Of a stretch of DNA of 64,000 bases, positions 1 through 7,751 are shown piece by piece. The notes beneath the pieces were generated by a model. That model made no database searches. It was not told the origin of the DNA and saw only the letters and a program-made list of their open reading frames with translations. The translations under genes and the position numbers were made by a program. Position 1 is the stretch's first letter. Each line of letters begins with the position of its first letter. The stretch covers positions 3,600,001-3,664,000 of the forward strand of contig NZ_AP023368.1 in assembly GCF_014218355.1 (NCBI RefSeq). The letters are read 5' to 3'. This DNA is from Anaerocolumna chitinilytica (GTDB lineage: Bacteria; Bacillota; Clostridia; Lachnospirales; Lachnospiraceae).

Positions 1-121
1 TTTTATTTTGATCGTCAATCATTGATAAATAAAGGACTTCTCAAATAATTTAGTAATGAAATTTCCCGGAAGTCACTTGATATGCTCCCTTATAGTAGAT
101 AATGATTTTACTTATAATAAA

Positions 122-143
122 GGCACTTACTAGTGTAAGTGCC
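122..143 (-). terminator. Rho-independent terminator of the gene at 150-488
   Basis: A perfect 9-bp inverted repeat (GGCACTTAC / GTAAGTGCC, loop of 4) lies just downstream of the stop codon at 150. On the minus strand it is followed by a T-rich run. Confidence 0.75.
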
Positions 144-149
144 AATTTC

Positions 150-488
150 TTAGAAAAGGTCTTTAACCAAAGTTTTATAACATTTATCATCAACATCAAT
201 CAAAGCTTTAGTTCCATCATGAAATTGTAATGCGATTTGATATTGACCTTTGTTCTTAGCAGATATACTTGCTAACAAACCCACTGGTCCTAACAATGCC
301 CCACCAACAATGCCTCTTGTTATACCGCTTGCTGCAGATTTACGAATATCCTCTGTAATAATTTCATATGATTCTACATTTTGCTTATTCAGAGCAACTT
401 GCTTTGTAAACCCTTTTCCTAAAACATAGCCCTTGGGTCCTTTAACTACTGAATAACCTTCATAATCTCCTGCTATAACCTTATTCAC
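150..488 (-). CDS. Small hypothetical protein with a glycine-zipper segment
   Basis: A 112-residue protein that I do not recognise. The start is GTG at 488, chosen because a strong Shine-Dalgarno (AAAGGAGGT, 493-501) lies at the right spacing; no better ATG exists. The N-terminal half is soluble-looking. Residues about 51-76 are rich in glycine, alanine and small hydrophobics (GITRGIVGGALLGPVGLLAS), resembling a glycine zipper that could insert into or associate with membrane. The C-terminal part looks like a small beta-rich domain (YQIALQFHDGTKALIDVDD). It is monocistronic: a consensus promoter sits immediately upstream and a hairpin terminator immediately downstream. Confidence 0.75.
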   Translation of the reverse strand: MNKVIAGDYEGYSVVKGPKGYVLGKGFTKQVALNKQNVESYEIITEDIRKSAASGITRGIVGGALLGPVGLLASISAKNKGQYQIALQFHDGTKALIDVDDKCYKTLVKDLF

Positions 489-509
489 TGCACTACCTCC
501 TTTTGATAT

Positions 510-538
510 ATTATACCAAAGTTGTCGGTTTATGTAAA
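510..538 (-). promoter_or_regulatory. Sigma-A promoter for the gene at 150-488
   Basis: On the minus strand TTTACA (533-538) and TATAAT (510-515) are separated by exactly 17 bp. The predicted start point leaves a leader of only about 15 nt before the GTG start. Confidence 0.75.
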
Positions 539-603
539 ATTAAATTGTATAAAAATACCACCTACCGCTAAGATAGATGGTCTATTTAAACTCTTTTCCC
601 TCT

Positions 604-813
604 TTATAGGCTTGTATTTATACACAAAGCCTTCAGCTGAAACAAATCCTTCAATATCTCCGATAAATCGGCCGCAAGTAATTCTTGTACATATTTCACA
701 TAATCACTTTCTGTCATATTCTCATATTGATGTAAATGTTTCTCTATGTGTCTTGCAAGATAAAAAGGCGGCCAATGCTTTGGATGATCTATTAATAAAA
801 AAAGTTTAGTCAC
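604..813 (-). pseudogene. Possible gene remnant, 69 residues
   Basis: An open frame whose middle part (WPPFYLARHIEKHLHQYE, then an acidic helix-like stretch) reads like real protein, but the only start is GTG at 813 with no ribosome-binding site, and an imperfect hairpin (814-845) sits directly on its 5' side. I take it as a possible decayed gene fragment rather than an expressed gene. The plus-strand frame over the same DNA reads less like protein. Confidence 0.3.
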
Positions 814-884
814 AATACCGGGACATAAAAAAGTGCCTCGGTATTTTATTATTGCAAGTAGTTATAAAATAGTCACAATCTGTG

Positions 885-908
885 AAAAAAGCACCCGTTC
901 CCGGATGC
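885..908 (-). terminator. Terminator downstream of tRNA-Ala
   Basis: On the minus strand a 7-bp stem (GCATCCG / CGGGTGC, one G-U pair) closed by a GGAA tetraloop is followed by six T residues. It ends transcription of the tRNA at 962-1034. Confidence 0.7.
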
Positions 909-961
909 CATATATTTTCTAATAATCGTTGTAGCCCTTGATTTCACTGCCTGCTTCTTGA

Positions 962-1034
962 TGGAGCATAGGGGACTTGAACCCCTGACCCCCACACTGC
1001 CAGTGTGGTGCGCTCCCAACTGCGCTAATGCCCC
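962..1034 (-). tRNA. tRNA-Ala (anticodon GGC)
   Basis: The complement folds as a 73-nt cloverleaf: acceptor stem GGGGCAT/ATGCTCC with discriminator A, D-arm containing GCGC, anticodon stem CCACA/TGTGG with loop CTGGCAG (anticodon GGC, reading GCC), and T-arm with GGTTCAAGTCC. The 3' CCA is not encoded. A stem-loop terminator with a T tract follows at 885-908. Confidence 0.93.
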
Positions 1035-1240
1035 GAACTAAAGTAATACTATCACAAATTAACTATATTTTCAAGTTATTTTTAAAAATTCATACACTTG
1101 TTTAGGCTAAATAGCTTCCCAAAACTTCTAATTCAATTCCTTCATCATCCTATAATTACAGACGAATGGATAAATCAGAAATCATATTAAAAAGCATACT
1201 TTACAGATGGGTGGCATATTTACCGGCTTCTACCTCTGTT

Positions 1241-1336
1241 CAATAACAAATCCAGAACCTTATAGATTATCCTCCACCATGCGATACTTAATAATACAGC
1301 CACAACACCGCCCAAAATCTGTCTTATGCTATCCAT
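1241..1336 (-). CDS. Small single-span membrane protein, 31 residues
   Basis: A short ORF starting at ATG 1336 and ending in TGA at 1241. It is preceded by a strong Shine-Dalgarno (GGAGG at 1346-1350) nine bases upstream. The peptide begins MDSIRQILGG, continues with a hydrophobic run (VVAVLLSIAWW) and ends in a basic/aromatic tail (RIIYRFWICY), the layout of a small transmembrane peptide. It lies in the otherwise empty interval between tRNA-Ala and the MFS gene. No homologue comes to mind. The rest of the 1037-1555 interval shows only the MFS promoter. Confidence 0.5.
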
Positions 1337-1469
1337 TTTTGTTATCCTCCTGTTTCAATAAAATACTATAAGAATTCTCATTACGTAATTATCCTATTAT
1401 TTATCCTCCATTATGCTTAGTATTCTAACATGATATTACCATAAGCTAATATGTAAATTATAAGCAGGC

Positions 1470-1499
1470 TTGCAGTATGCCTAGTCACTAGTGTATAAT
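1470..1499 (+). promoter_or_regulatory. Promoter with a spacer dyad for the MFS gene
   Basis: TTGCAG (1470-1475) and TATAAT (1494-1499) are 18 bp apart. Within the spacer lies the perfect dyad CTAGT-C-ACTAG (1481-1491), placed where a repressor would block RNA polymerase. The regulator is not evident nearby. Confidence 0.5.
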
Positions 1500-1555
1500 A
1501 AAAAAGATTGCAAAAGGACAGGTATCCTTTACATAAACAAAGGAAGGAAATATGA

Positions 1556-2995
1556 ATGAAACTACGAAGAACTAATCTTGTTATCTCTCTAATGTTAGCA
1601 ATGTTTCTGGCAGCTGTAGAAGGAACCATTGTAACCATGGCCGCCCCGACTATTACGAAGGAAATGCATGGTTTTGAGCTAATCAGCCTTGTATTTTCCG
1701 TTTATCTTTTAACCTCTGCCATATCAACACCGATCTATGGTAAATTTGCAGATCTTTATGGTCGTAAGAATATGCTGACTATTGGAATCCTTTTATTTAT
1801 AATAGGCAGCTTTTTATGCGGTCTATCTCAGAATATGCTGATGTTAATAATCTTTCGAGCTATTCAGGGCTTAGGTGCGGGAGGAATTTTTACGATTCCC
1901 TTTACTATCATCGGAGATGAGTTCCCATTGGAGGAAAGATCAAAGATACAGGGCGGAATGAGTACGATGTGGGGAATTGCCACCCTAATTGGTCCTTTTT
2001 TAGGTGGTTTCCTTATAGACATTCTCTCCTGGCACTGGCTTTTCTTTATTAATATCCCTTTTGGTTTAATAGCCGTTTTATTACTCCAGGGAGCCTTGCA
2101 GGAACATTTTGAGAAGAAAAAGCAATCCATTGATTATGCAGGAATTATCACACTGACACTGATGGTCCTTGTTTTCTTAAGTATATTTATTTTCGATACC
2201 AATATTACCTCCCATCGCACTGTTATAATTTCAGCATTGTCAGCAACAACACTTATACTGCTTCTCCTGTTTTATTTTGTTGAGAAAAAAGCAAAGGAAC
2301 CGATTATTCCATTCTATATTTTTACCAGGACAAGTGGTCTGATTAATCTTCTGTCATTTTTGATCTGCGGTGCTTTAATAGGAATCAATGTGTATATCCC
2401 TCTGTATTTACAAAATGTCTTAGGGTATCGTCCTACTGTATCCGGCTTAGCAATGCTTCCTATGTCCGTTTCCTGGCTGATTATTTCATTTATCCTGGGT
2501 AAATTATTTATTCGCTTTGGTGGAAAGATAGTAACAGTTTCAGCCATTGCCATCATCCTGGTGGGCATGCTTCTTCTGACCAGCCTTGGAGTAAGTTCGC
2601 CCATTGCTTTGGTATTACTGTATGGTTTTATCTTAGGTATCGGTTTCGGTGGTGCAACTACAGCTTTTACAATTGTTATTCAGGATTCGGTTGAATATAG
2701 TAAGAGGGGTACTGCCGTTGCTGCCAATTCACTTCTTCGAACTTTAGGCCAGACAATCGGAATTAGTATATTTGGCAATATCTTTAACCTTTATGTTACA
2801 AACTACTTCACAAAGCAGGGTATTGAAGGTGTTACTTCAGGCAACTTATATCAGGTATCTGCATCCAACAATTTGATTACTCAGGAGCAGATAAGTCTCT
2901 CACAGAATAGTTCTCTTCATATTTTGTTTGCTATTTTTCTTGCTTTAGCAGTTTTTTCGTTTATCCTTTCAATAGCAATACCAAAAGAAAAATAG
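1556..2995 (+). CDS. MFS drug:proton antiporter, DHA2 (EmrB/QacA) family
   Basis: A 479-residue, 14-span major facilitator, the usual length of the DHA2 family, which exports drugs or toxic metabolites in exchange for protons. Motif A is visible at residues 62-71 (GKFADLYGRK), and an antiporter-type GPFLGG motif lies near residue 146. The first helix carries an acidic residue (AAVEGTIV), as in QacA/EmrB proteins. The start at 1556 is chosen over the out-of-frame ATG at 1552 because AGGAAGG (1541-1547) is correctly spaced. It is monocistronic with its own promoter. The substrate cannot be told from sequence. Confidence 0.9.
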   Translation: MKLRRTNLVISLMLAMFLAAVEGTIVTMAAPTITKEMHGFELISLVFSVYLLTSAISTPIYGKFADLYGRKNMLTIGILLFIIGSFLCGLSQNMLMLIIFRAIQGLGAGGIFTIPFTIIGDEFPLEERSKIQGGMSTMWGIATLIGPFLGGFLIDILSWHWLFFINIPFGLIAVLLLQGALQEHFEKKKQSIDYAGIITLTLMVLVFLSIFIFDTNITSHRTVIISALSATTLILLLLFYFVEKKAKEPIIPFYIFTRTSGLINLLSFLICGALIGINVYIPLYLQNVLGYRPTVSGLAMLPMSVSWLIISFILGKLFIRFGGKIVTVSAIAIILVGMLLLTSLGVSSPIALVLLYGFILGIGFGGATTAFTIVIQDSVEYSKRGTAVAANSLLRTLGQTIGISIFGNIFNLYVTNYFTKQGIEGVTSGNLYQVSASNNLITQEQISLSQNSSLHILFAIFLALAVFSFILSIAIPKEK

Positions 2996-3107
2996 TTCAC
3001 AATCTTTTCAAAACTTTTTCATATAAAGGACATATTTTTGGGGTATACTAAATTCATAAGATAAAAACAAGGTTCCCCACCTTGCTAACATACACTTTTT
3101 TCATAAT

Positions 3108-3131
3108 GGAGAAGCAGTTAACTGCTTCTCC
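3108..3131. terminator. Perfect 24-nt palindrome between convergent genes
   Basis: A 24-nt uninterrupted palindrome (12-bp arms) lies between the converging MFS gene and the small minus-strand gene at 3142. T-richness on either side is weak, so it is a probable bidirectional terminator rather than a textbook one. Confidence 0.5.
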
Positions 3132-3141
3132 TCTCCTCATT

Positions 3142-3414
3142 TTATAGACTTTTTCTTTTTATATCACACCTGATTTTACCAAGTTTCTTAGCCTCATTTG
3201 TCAGCTCTCCATTCGCGTCTCTTGCATTTTTATATTGTATTGAAATGGAGTCATATAGGCTATTCCCTTTCTTTATCTCTGTATAAACCGCTCTCCAGTT
3301 TTCATTTTCACCAAAAAACAAAAAGGTATTTTTACAGTAAATTTGTCTGTAATACAATATGAAGAGAATTATCGTTGACAGTAATGTTATTGCAAATAGT
3401 ATTTTCCATCTCAT
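3142..3414 (-). CDS. Small N-terminally membrane-anchored protein, unknown function
   Basis: About 90 residues from the ATG at 3414. I prefer this start to the longer frame from 3492 because it places a basic N-terminus directly before a hydrophobic anchor (KILFAITLLSTIILFILYY). A weak GGGG ribosome-binding site lies 10 bases upstream. The exported part begins with FFGENENWRAVYTEIKKG, an aromatic pattern I have seen in small extracytoplasmic immunoglobulin-like or lipoprotein-like domains of Bacillota. The C-terminus is short and basic, so the protein may be truncated. Function unknown. Confidence 0.5.
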   Translation of the reverse strand: MRWKILFAITLLSTIILFILYYRQIYCKNTFLFFGENENWRAVYTEIKKGNSLYDSISIQYKNARDANGELTNEAKKLGKIRCDIKRKSL

Positions 3415-3501
3415 TTTCTTAACCCCATTATCTGTTATCCGCACTGAATACAAATAAACAACATATCTTTTTGAAATCTCAAGCTTAGGCAAGAGATCTC
3501 A

Positions 3502-3657
3502 GTTACAATCATAACTGTAAATATCATCTTTCTATGTTCACAATCACATTTGTAAAACCATCTTTTATGTTCACAATCACATTGTAAATATCATTTTCCT
3601 ATGTTCACAATCACATTTTGTAAATATCATCTTCTTATGTTTACATTAATCTTGCAG
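3502..3657. repeat. Degenerate tandem repeat, about 33-36 bp unit, 4.5 copies
   Basis: Four successive units begin GTTCACAATCACATT (first copy diverged) and continue TGTAAATATCATCTT...TAT, ending in a partial fifth copy. Unit length drifts between 33 and 36 bp. Most units contain the small inverted repeat ACAAT-n-ATTGT. Direct adjacency without spacers excludes a CRISPR array. It occupies most of the 314-bp interval 3493-3806, upstream of both flanking genes. Confidence 0.7.
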
Positions 3658-3760
3658 AATTCTCATTCCATAATTATACATTTACTCTACTGTAAAAGCA
3701 AGCCATATACAAGTTATTCAAGCCTTATGCTTTCTTTTAATAAACTTCCTCAACTGGCAA

Positions 3761-3788
3761 TTTACAATTAATCTGCATATAATATAAT
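3761..3788 (+). promoter_or_regulatory. Promoter for the cystatin-like gene
   Basis: TTTACA (3761-3766) and TATAAT (3783-3788) are 16 bp apart. The -10 region is an overlapping AT repeat, so the exact hexamer is uncertain. The leader would be very short before the GGAGG at 3796. Confidence 0.45.
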
Positions 3789-3806
3789 AAACCTCGGAGG
3801 TATGTC

Positions 3807-4064
3807 ATGCCCGGTGGCTGGAATTATCAAGCTTACTTAACTCCTTATGACACCTACCTATTTTTCCATACCATGGATAATCAGGAAGACTACTTTTATG
3901 TTCCGCTTGCAGTTGCTACTCAGTTGGTAAATGGTACAAATTATCGTTATATAACCATTGCAGAACCAAAGGATACTGAGAACACCCCTCATTTTGCTCT
4001 TGTGGAAATCTACAAACCCATACAAGGAGAGTCACAAGTCACAAGTATTACAGCAGTAGATTAA
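3807..4064 (+). CDS. Stefin/cystatin-like protein
   Basis: An 85-residue protein that lines up by eye with the type-1 cystatins (stefins), reversible inhibitors of papain-like cysteine proteases. It begins MPGGW, matching the conserved N-terminal Gly-Gly trunk. It has QLVNGTNYRY (residues 39-48) in place of the QVVAGTNY first hairpin loop. It ends with FALVEIYKPIQGE, matching the beta-strand and second hairpin loop. The central alpha-helix seems shortened (stefins are about 98 residues). There is no signal peptide, so it would act in the cytosol. GGAGG at 3796-3800 fixes the start. The gene has its own promoter and terminator. Family membership is inferred from motifs only. Confidence 0.6.
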   Translation: MPGGWNYQAYLTPYDTYLFFHTMDNQEDYFYVPLAVATQLVNGTNYRYITIAEPKDTENTPHFALVEIYKPIQGESQVTSITAVD

Positions 4065-4070
4065 AAAGAA

Positions 4071-4101
4071 TGCCGTTGCTGTTCGCAACGGCACTCTTTT
4101 T
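4071..4101 (+). terminator. Terminator of the cystatin-like gene
   Basis: A perfect 9-bp stem (TGCCGTTGC / GCAACGGCA) with a 5-nt loop is followed by CTC and five T residues, seven bases after the stop codon. Confidence 0.85.
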
Positions 4102-4148
4102 CGGTTATGGTACTTTATCGTCCTTTCCGCTTCATACAATACAATCAA

Positions 4149-6167
4149 TTATTCACCATCCGCATAAGCTTCCAGTTGTCTGCTATGCTTCTCAAAGAAA
4201 TCTTCCTTAGGCTCTAAGAACTTCAGACTGTGATTTTCTTTATCTGTTACTAGCTCATTCAGTGTGCTAAAAGCATAATCCCAGTTCCAGATCTTCTCAT
4301 CCACTTTAAGATACTCTCTTATTTTCTCACAGCCGGTGGGAGCTATCGGATGTAATAACAGAATACCAATTCGTACTCCATAAAGAGAATCTGCAAGCAC
4401 CTGTCTTCTTAAAGTATCATTATCAGTGGTTTCAGCTGTCCTCATTTTATTGACCCAATATTTATTCATAAAACGGATATAGGAATCCAATACATACGTT
4501 AAGCTGTGAAATTCATGGTTGTACATATGCCTCTCATAAGTAAGAACCGCTTCCTCTGATTCTTTTCTTACCTCTTCGCTGATTTCATTGTTAAGCAGTT
4601 TCGAATCATAGTATTTCTGAGCTGTATAGAAACAGGAACGAACCAACCGGTTGAATACATTTGTAAGAAGATTGCCTTCTTTTAATACGGGGTCCACTCC
4701 TTCTCTTTCTGCTTCCGGTAAATAAACCTGCGGCTTAAAGCTTACACTCTTTTGAGATAGACCTAAACTTAAGAAATGGATGCGCAGCTGTTCCGGTGTA
4801 TAGAACTCCAATAAATCTCTTGCCATAGGCGGCTTAATGGCACTGCTGCTGCCTGCCTTTTTATCCATGAACAATATATGTCTGTTGGCAATAAGCTGAG
4901 GAGCTATGAAATTGTCCACATCTCCTTTATCACCATATTGAAGCTTCAGTGCTGAGAATAAGGCCATTTCAGCATTACCATAAAAGTAGATATTATCTTC
5001 ACCGATAAACTGATATACCTTTGCATCTTCTGATTCCCACCAGTTTTTCCATTCCGTCTGTTCTTTTCCCTGCATTTCCAGATAAGTCTTAGTAAAAGAA
5101 ATTGGTGCCCATAAGGATTCCGGCCATACCCAGAAGGTTAAATCCTTCATGTCCTCTGTATCGGGCACCGGTACACCCCATTCAATGTTTCCGGAGAGAC
5201 GGAAGGGTACCAGAGTCTTTCCGGTACGGAAACGTATTCCCTTATTGTTTAAAACATCTCTTGCACTATCCCTTTCACCCAGATTCTGAAACAAATAAGT
5301 TACGGAGGACTTATTATCCTCCTTGGACAACTCATGCTCCGGCAATAAGGTATTAAGCTCGTCTTCTGTTACTCCGGTTCTCTCAAATTCACTTTTCTTT
5401 ACATAAATACAAGGAGGTTTTAAGAATTCTTCTATGGTCTTTATTATATATTTTCTGGTATTTTCTTTTCTTTCCTTCGCAACATAATCAAGAAGCCACT
5501 GGGTATATTCCTCCAGCTTAAAATACCAGTTAGCGACCTCTTTCACTTCCGGTGTTTTGCCGGATAAGGTACTCTTAGGATTTAAAAGTTCACTGGGCAT
5601 ATACTGATGACCCAGAGAGCACTCATCAGCATAGGCTTTCTCTGACGCACAGCCTTCAATCGGGCAGTTTCCGATTACCTGTCTTCCGTTTAGAAATACT
5701 CCAAAGTCCGGATCAAAGAATTGGGGAGTTGCTAATTTCTCCAGGAAGCCATTCTTATACAGTGTATCAAATATTTCTTGTGACATTTCCTTATGAATCT
5801 CGCCTGCTCTGTCAAGAGCAGATGCTGCATACAGACTTAAGCTGATTTCATAGGCTGCAAGGGTTTCTTTTTGGTGATTATGGTTTTTCCTTACATAGTC
5901 CTTGATTGTCTCGCTGTAATCTGCCCCTTTTTCTTCTTTTAATTTACGATAGCTTTCCAATATGGGTGAACCATAGCAGTCAGTACCGGATACAAAGATA
6001 ACATTCTCTTCACCAATTCTGTCTCTTAAAAATCTTGCAAAGGTATCCGCATGAACAAACACGCCTCCAATATGGCCAAAATGCAGCTCCTTGTTTCCAT
6101 ATGGCATCCCGGCTGTGATAACTGCTCTTTTGGGAAATTCCGGACGGGTATTTTCTTTTCCAAACAT
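4149..6167 (-). CDS. Methionyl-tRNA synthetase-like class I ligase (divergent paralogue)
   Basis: A 672-residue class I aminoacyl-tRNA synthetase of the MetRS family, which normally charges tRNA-Met. The HIGH motif is present as HFGHIGG (residues 29-35), and a zinc-knuckle-like C/C/C/H set lies at about 168-187. WVWPESLWAPISF and NIYFYGNAEMALF match the MetRS core. The KMSKS loop, normally essential for adenylate formation, reads KKAGSS (about 436-441) and so is degenerate. The C-terminal anticodon-binding helical domain is present; no tRNA-binding EMAP-like domain is seen. It is preceded by a T-box leader. It may be a specialised or altered-specificity synthetase rather than the main MetG. 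Confidence 0.75.
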   Translation of the reverse strand: MFGKENTRPEFPKRAVITAGMPYGNKELHFGHIGGVFVHADTFARFLRDRIGEENVIFVSGTDCYGSPILESYRKLKEEKGADYSETIKDYVRKNHNHQKETLAAYEISLSLYAASALDRAGEIHKEMSQEIFDTLYKNGFLEKLATPQFFDPDFGVFLNGRQVIGNCPIEGCASEKAYADECSLGHQYMPSELLNPKSTLSGKTPEVKEVANWYFKLEEYTQWLLDYVAKERKENTRKYIIKTIEEFLKPPCIYVKKSEFERTGVTEDELNTLLPEHELSKEDNKSSVTYLFQNLGERDSARDVLNNKGIRFRTGKTLVPFRLSGNIEWGVPVPDTEDMKDLTFWVWPESLWAPISFTKTYLEMQGKEQTEWKNWWESEDAKVYQFIGEDNIYFYGNAEMALFSALKLQYGDKGDVDNFIAPQLIANRHILFMDKKAGSSSAIKPPMARDLLEFYTPEQLRIHFLSLGLSQKSVSFKPQVYLPEAEREGVDPVLKEGNLLTNVFNRLVRSCFYTAQKYYDSKLLNNEISEEVRKESEEAVLTYERHMYNHEFHSLTYVLDSYIRFMNKYWVNKMRTAETTDNDTLRRQVLADSLYGVRIGILLLHPIAPTGCEKIREYLKVDEKIWNWDYAFSTLNELVTDKENHSLKFLEPKEDFFEKHSRQLEAYADGE

Positions 6168-6365
6168 ATTAATTCTCCTTTTACTTTCTCATTGTTTTTC
6201 TTTTGTCATGAACTCTGTTCCCACTTATTCACTTCGAATGGATTTTCAGGAATCTGTCACAATTCCTCTTTGCATCTATTCCATCTGTATTTCAATTTAT
6301 CTTTTAGTATCTTACTTTTTCCTGCTGTCTATTTCATTAATTTAATTTTCCCTGAAAAAGGGTAT

Positions 6366-6640
6366 AAAAAAACACCTCCTGCAATCGTAATTACAGGGGC
6401 GAATCTATCGCGGTACCACCCTATTTTTTATTAATATGTCACCATATTAACCTCTTTAAGTACGAACATACTCTAGTCTTATAACGCAGACCTACGTCAT
6501 AGCATCACGGCTTAAGTATATGACCGATCCGTATGAAGCTCCGAGGCTTGTTTCGTCTGTCTTTCGCTGCTCCTTCCCACCAACTGGAGCTCTCTGTAAA
6601 CTTCCGATAGATTACTTTTCTCTTCATAGCTTTTCTTTTT
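6366..6640 (-). promoter_or_regulatory. T-box riboswitch leader
   Basis: The transcript carries all T-box hallmarks in order. There is a Stem I base (TATGAAG / CTTCATA), an AGTA element, the CAGAGAG and GGTGG motifs of the Stem I apex, the T-box core AGGGTGGTACCGCG (6409-6422), and then an intrinsic terminator (6373-6399, roughly 10-bp stem) with a seven-T tract. It would read uncharged tRNA and allow read-through into the MetRS-like gene. On the 3' side of Stem I the GAA triplet (6554-6552) is followed by ACA (6551-6549). No AUG specifier is visible there. Confidence 0.9.
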
Positions 6641-6645
6641 TCTTT

Positions 6646-6674
6646 AGTATATTCAGAAATTCTTCGATTGTCAA
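6646..6674 (-). promoter_or_regulatory. Promoter of the T-box leader
   Basis: TTGACA (6669-6674) and TATACT (6646-6651) on the minus strand are separated by 17 bp, so transcription starts near 6640, just upstream of Stem I. Confidence 0.8.
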
Positions 6675-6842
6675 GAGGCTTTCTAAATGTCGATTTATTC
6701 CATTATTTGTTCTTAAGACCTTCCTTTTATTAGCGAACTTTTTTAGAAAAGTGCCATATATTGAAATTATCTAAATCAATTCTGTATAAGTTGTATTTTA
6801 GTTAAGATTTATTCAGCTTATATGCATCCCGGAGGCTCATAA

Positions 6843-7721
6843 ATGAATTCTATGACTTATGATTTTGCCATTATCGGCGGAGATTTAAGGCAGGTCTATA
6901 TGGCTAATAATTTAATTTCCCGGGGCTTTTCTGTGTTGTTATATGGTCTTGAGAACCTATGTGATAAAAACAGCATGGAACATGCTAAATCTTTGGCCCA
7001 AGCAATAGATTCCAGTAGAGTTATTCTAACCCCCATACCCTTTACCAAAAATGGCGTTCACATCTTATCCGTGGATACCAAAACAGATTTGACTCCTGAG
7101 ATTCTTTGCAAACATCTAAAGAAAGGCCATAAGCTTTACGGTGGATGTTTTACCAAGAACATTCAGGATTTCTGTGAAGCAAATGATATTTATTACAATG
7201 ATTTTATGGAAGAAGAGGAAATCACCCTGTTTAATACCATTGCTACGGCAGAAGGAACCATAGCAGAAGCTATTATTAACGGCAGCGGCAATCTTCATGG
7301 AAGCTCCTGTCTGATACTAGGCTATGGAAGATGTGCAAAGACCCTTGCTGAAAAATTAAAGGGCTTGTGCGGTGAAGTTACGATTGCTGCAAGAGCTCCT
7401 CTTGCTATGGCCCAGGCAAAAACTTCTTCCTTCCACGCCCTGCCATTGACGGAACTTTCAGCTGTAATATCCGACTTTGATTATATTTTTAATACAATCC
7501 CTGCCCCGGTATTAAATAAAGAGCTCTTATCTAAAACCAAACAGGATGTGGTTATCATTGATATTGCTTCCGCACCTGGCGGAGTTGATTTTAGTTCAGC
7601 TAAGGAGTTGTCCCGTACCGCTAAGTTAAGTCTTGGTCTCCCGGGAAAATATGCCCCCAAGGCCAGCGCAGATTTTTTAACCAGTTATCTATTAAGTAGT
7701 CTTGGAGAACCATCTCTTTAG
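6843..7721 (+). CDS. dpaA: Dipicolinate synthase subunit A
   Basis: A 292-residue DpaA (SpoVFA). With DpaB it converts dihydrodipicolinate-pathway intermediate to dipicolinic acid, which fills the spore core. It acts in the mother cell cytoplasm. The N-terminus has a Rossmann-like start (AIIGGDLRQVYMANNL). A second nucleotide-binding fold begins near residue 154 (SSCLILGYGRCAKTLAEKL), as in the S-adenosylhomocysteine hydrolase-like domain of this family. GGAGG (6831-6835) is seven bases before the ATG. It is followed after 30 bp by dpaB, so the pair is an operon. Expression is expected in the mother cell late in sporulation, but I could not read a convincing sigma-K promoter. Confidence 0.93.
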   Translation: MNSMTYDFAIIGGDLRQVYMANNLISRGFSVLLYGLENLCDKNSMEHAKSLAQAIDSSRVILTPIPFTKNGVHILSVDTKTDLTPEILCKHLKKGHKLYGGCFTKNIQDFCEANDIYYNDFMEEEEITLFNTIATAEGTIAEAIINGSGNLHGSSCLILGYGRCAKTLAEKLKGLCGEVTIAARAPLAMAQAKTSSFHALPLTELSAVISDFDYIFNTIPAPVLNKELLSKTKQDVVIIDIASAPGGVDFSSAKELSRTAKLSLGLPGKYAPKASADFLTSYLLSSLGEPSL

Positions 7722-7751
7722 AACAGATTTTTCTCCGGAAATGAGGTATTT

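Noticed and set aside
522..809. Plus-strand ORF of 95 codons
   Set aside because: Starts within the promoter region of the opposite gene, lacks a ribosome-binding site and reads less like protein than the minus frame.
3502..3657. CRISPR-like array
   Set aside because: Units are directly adjacent, drift in length and have no spacers; no cas genes are present.
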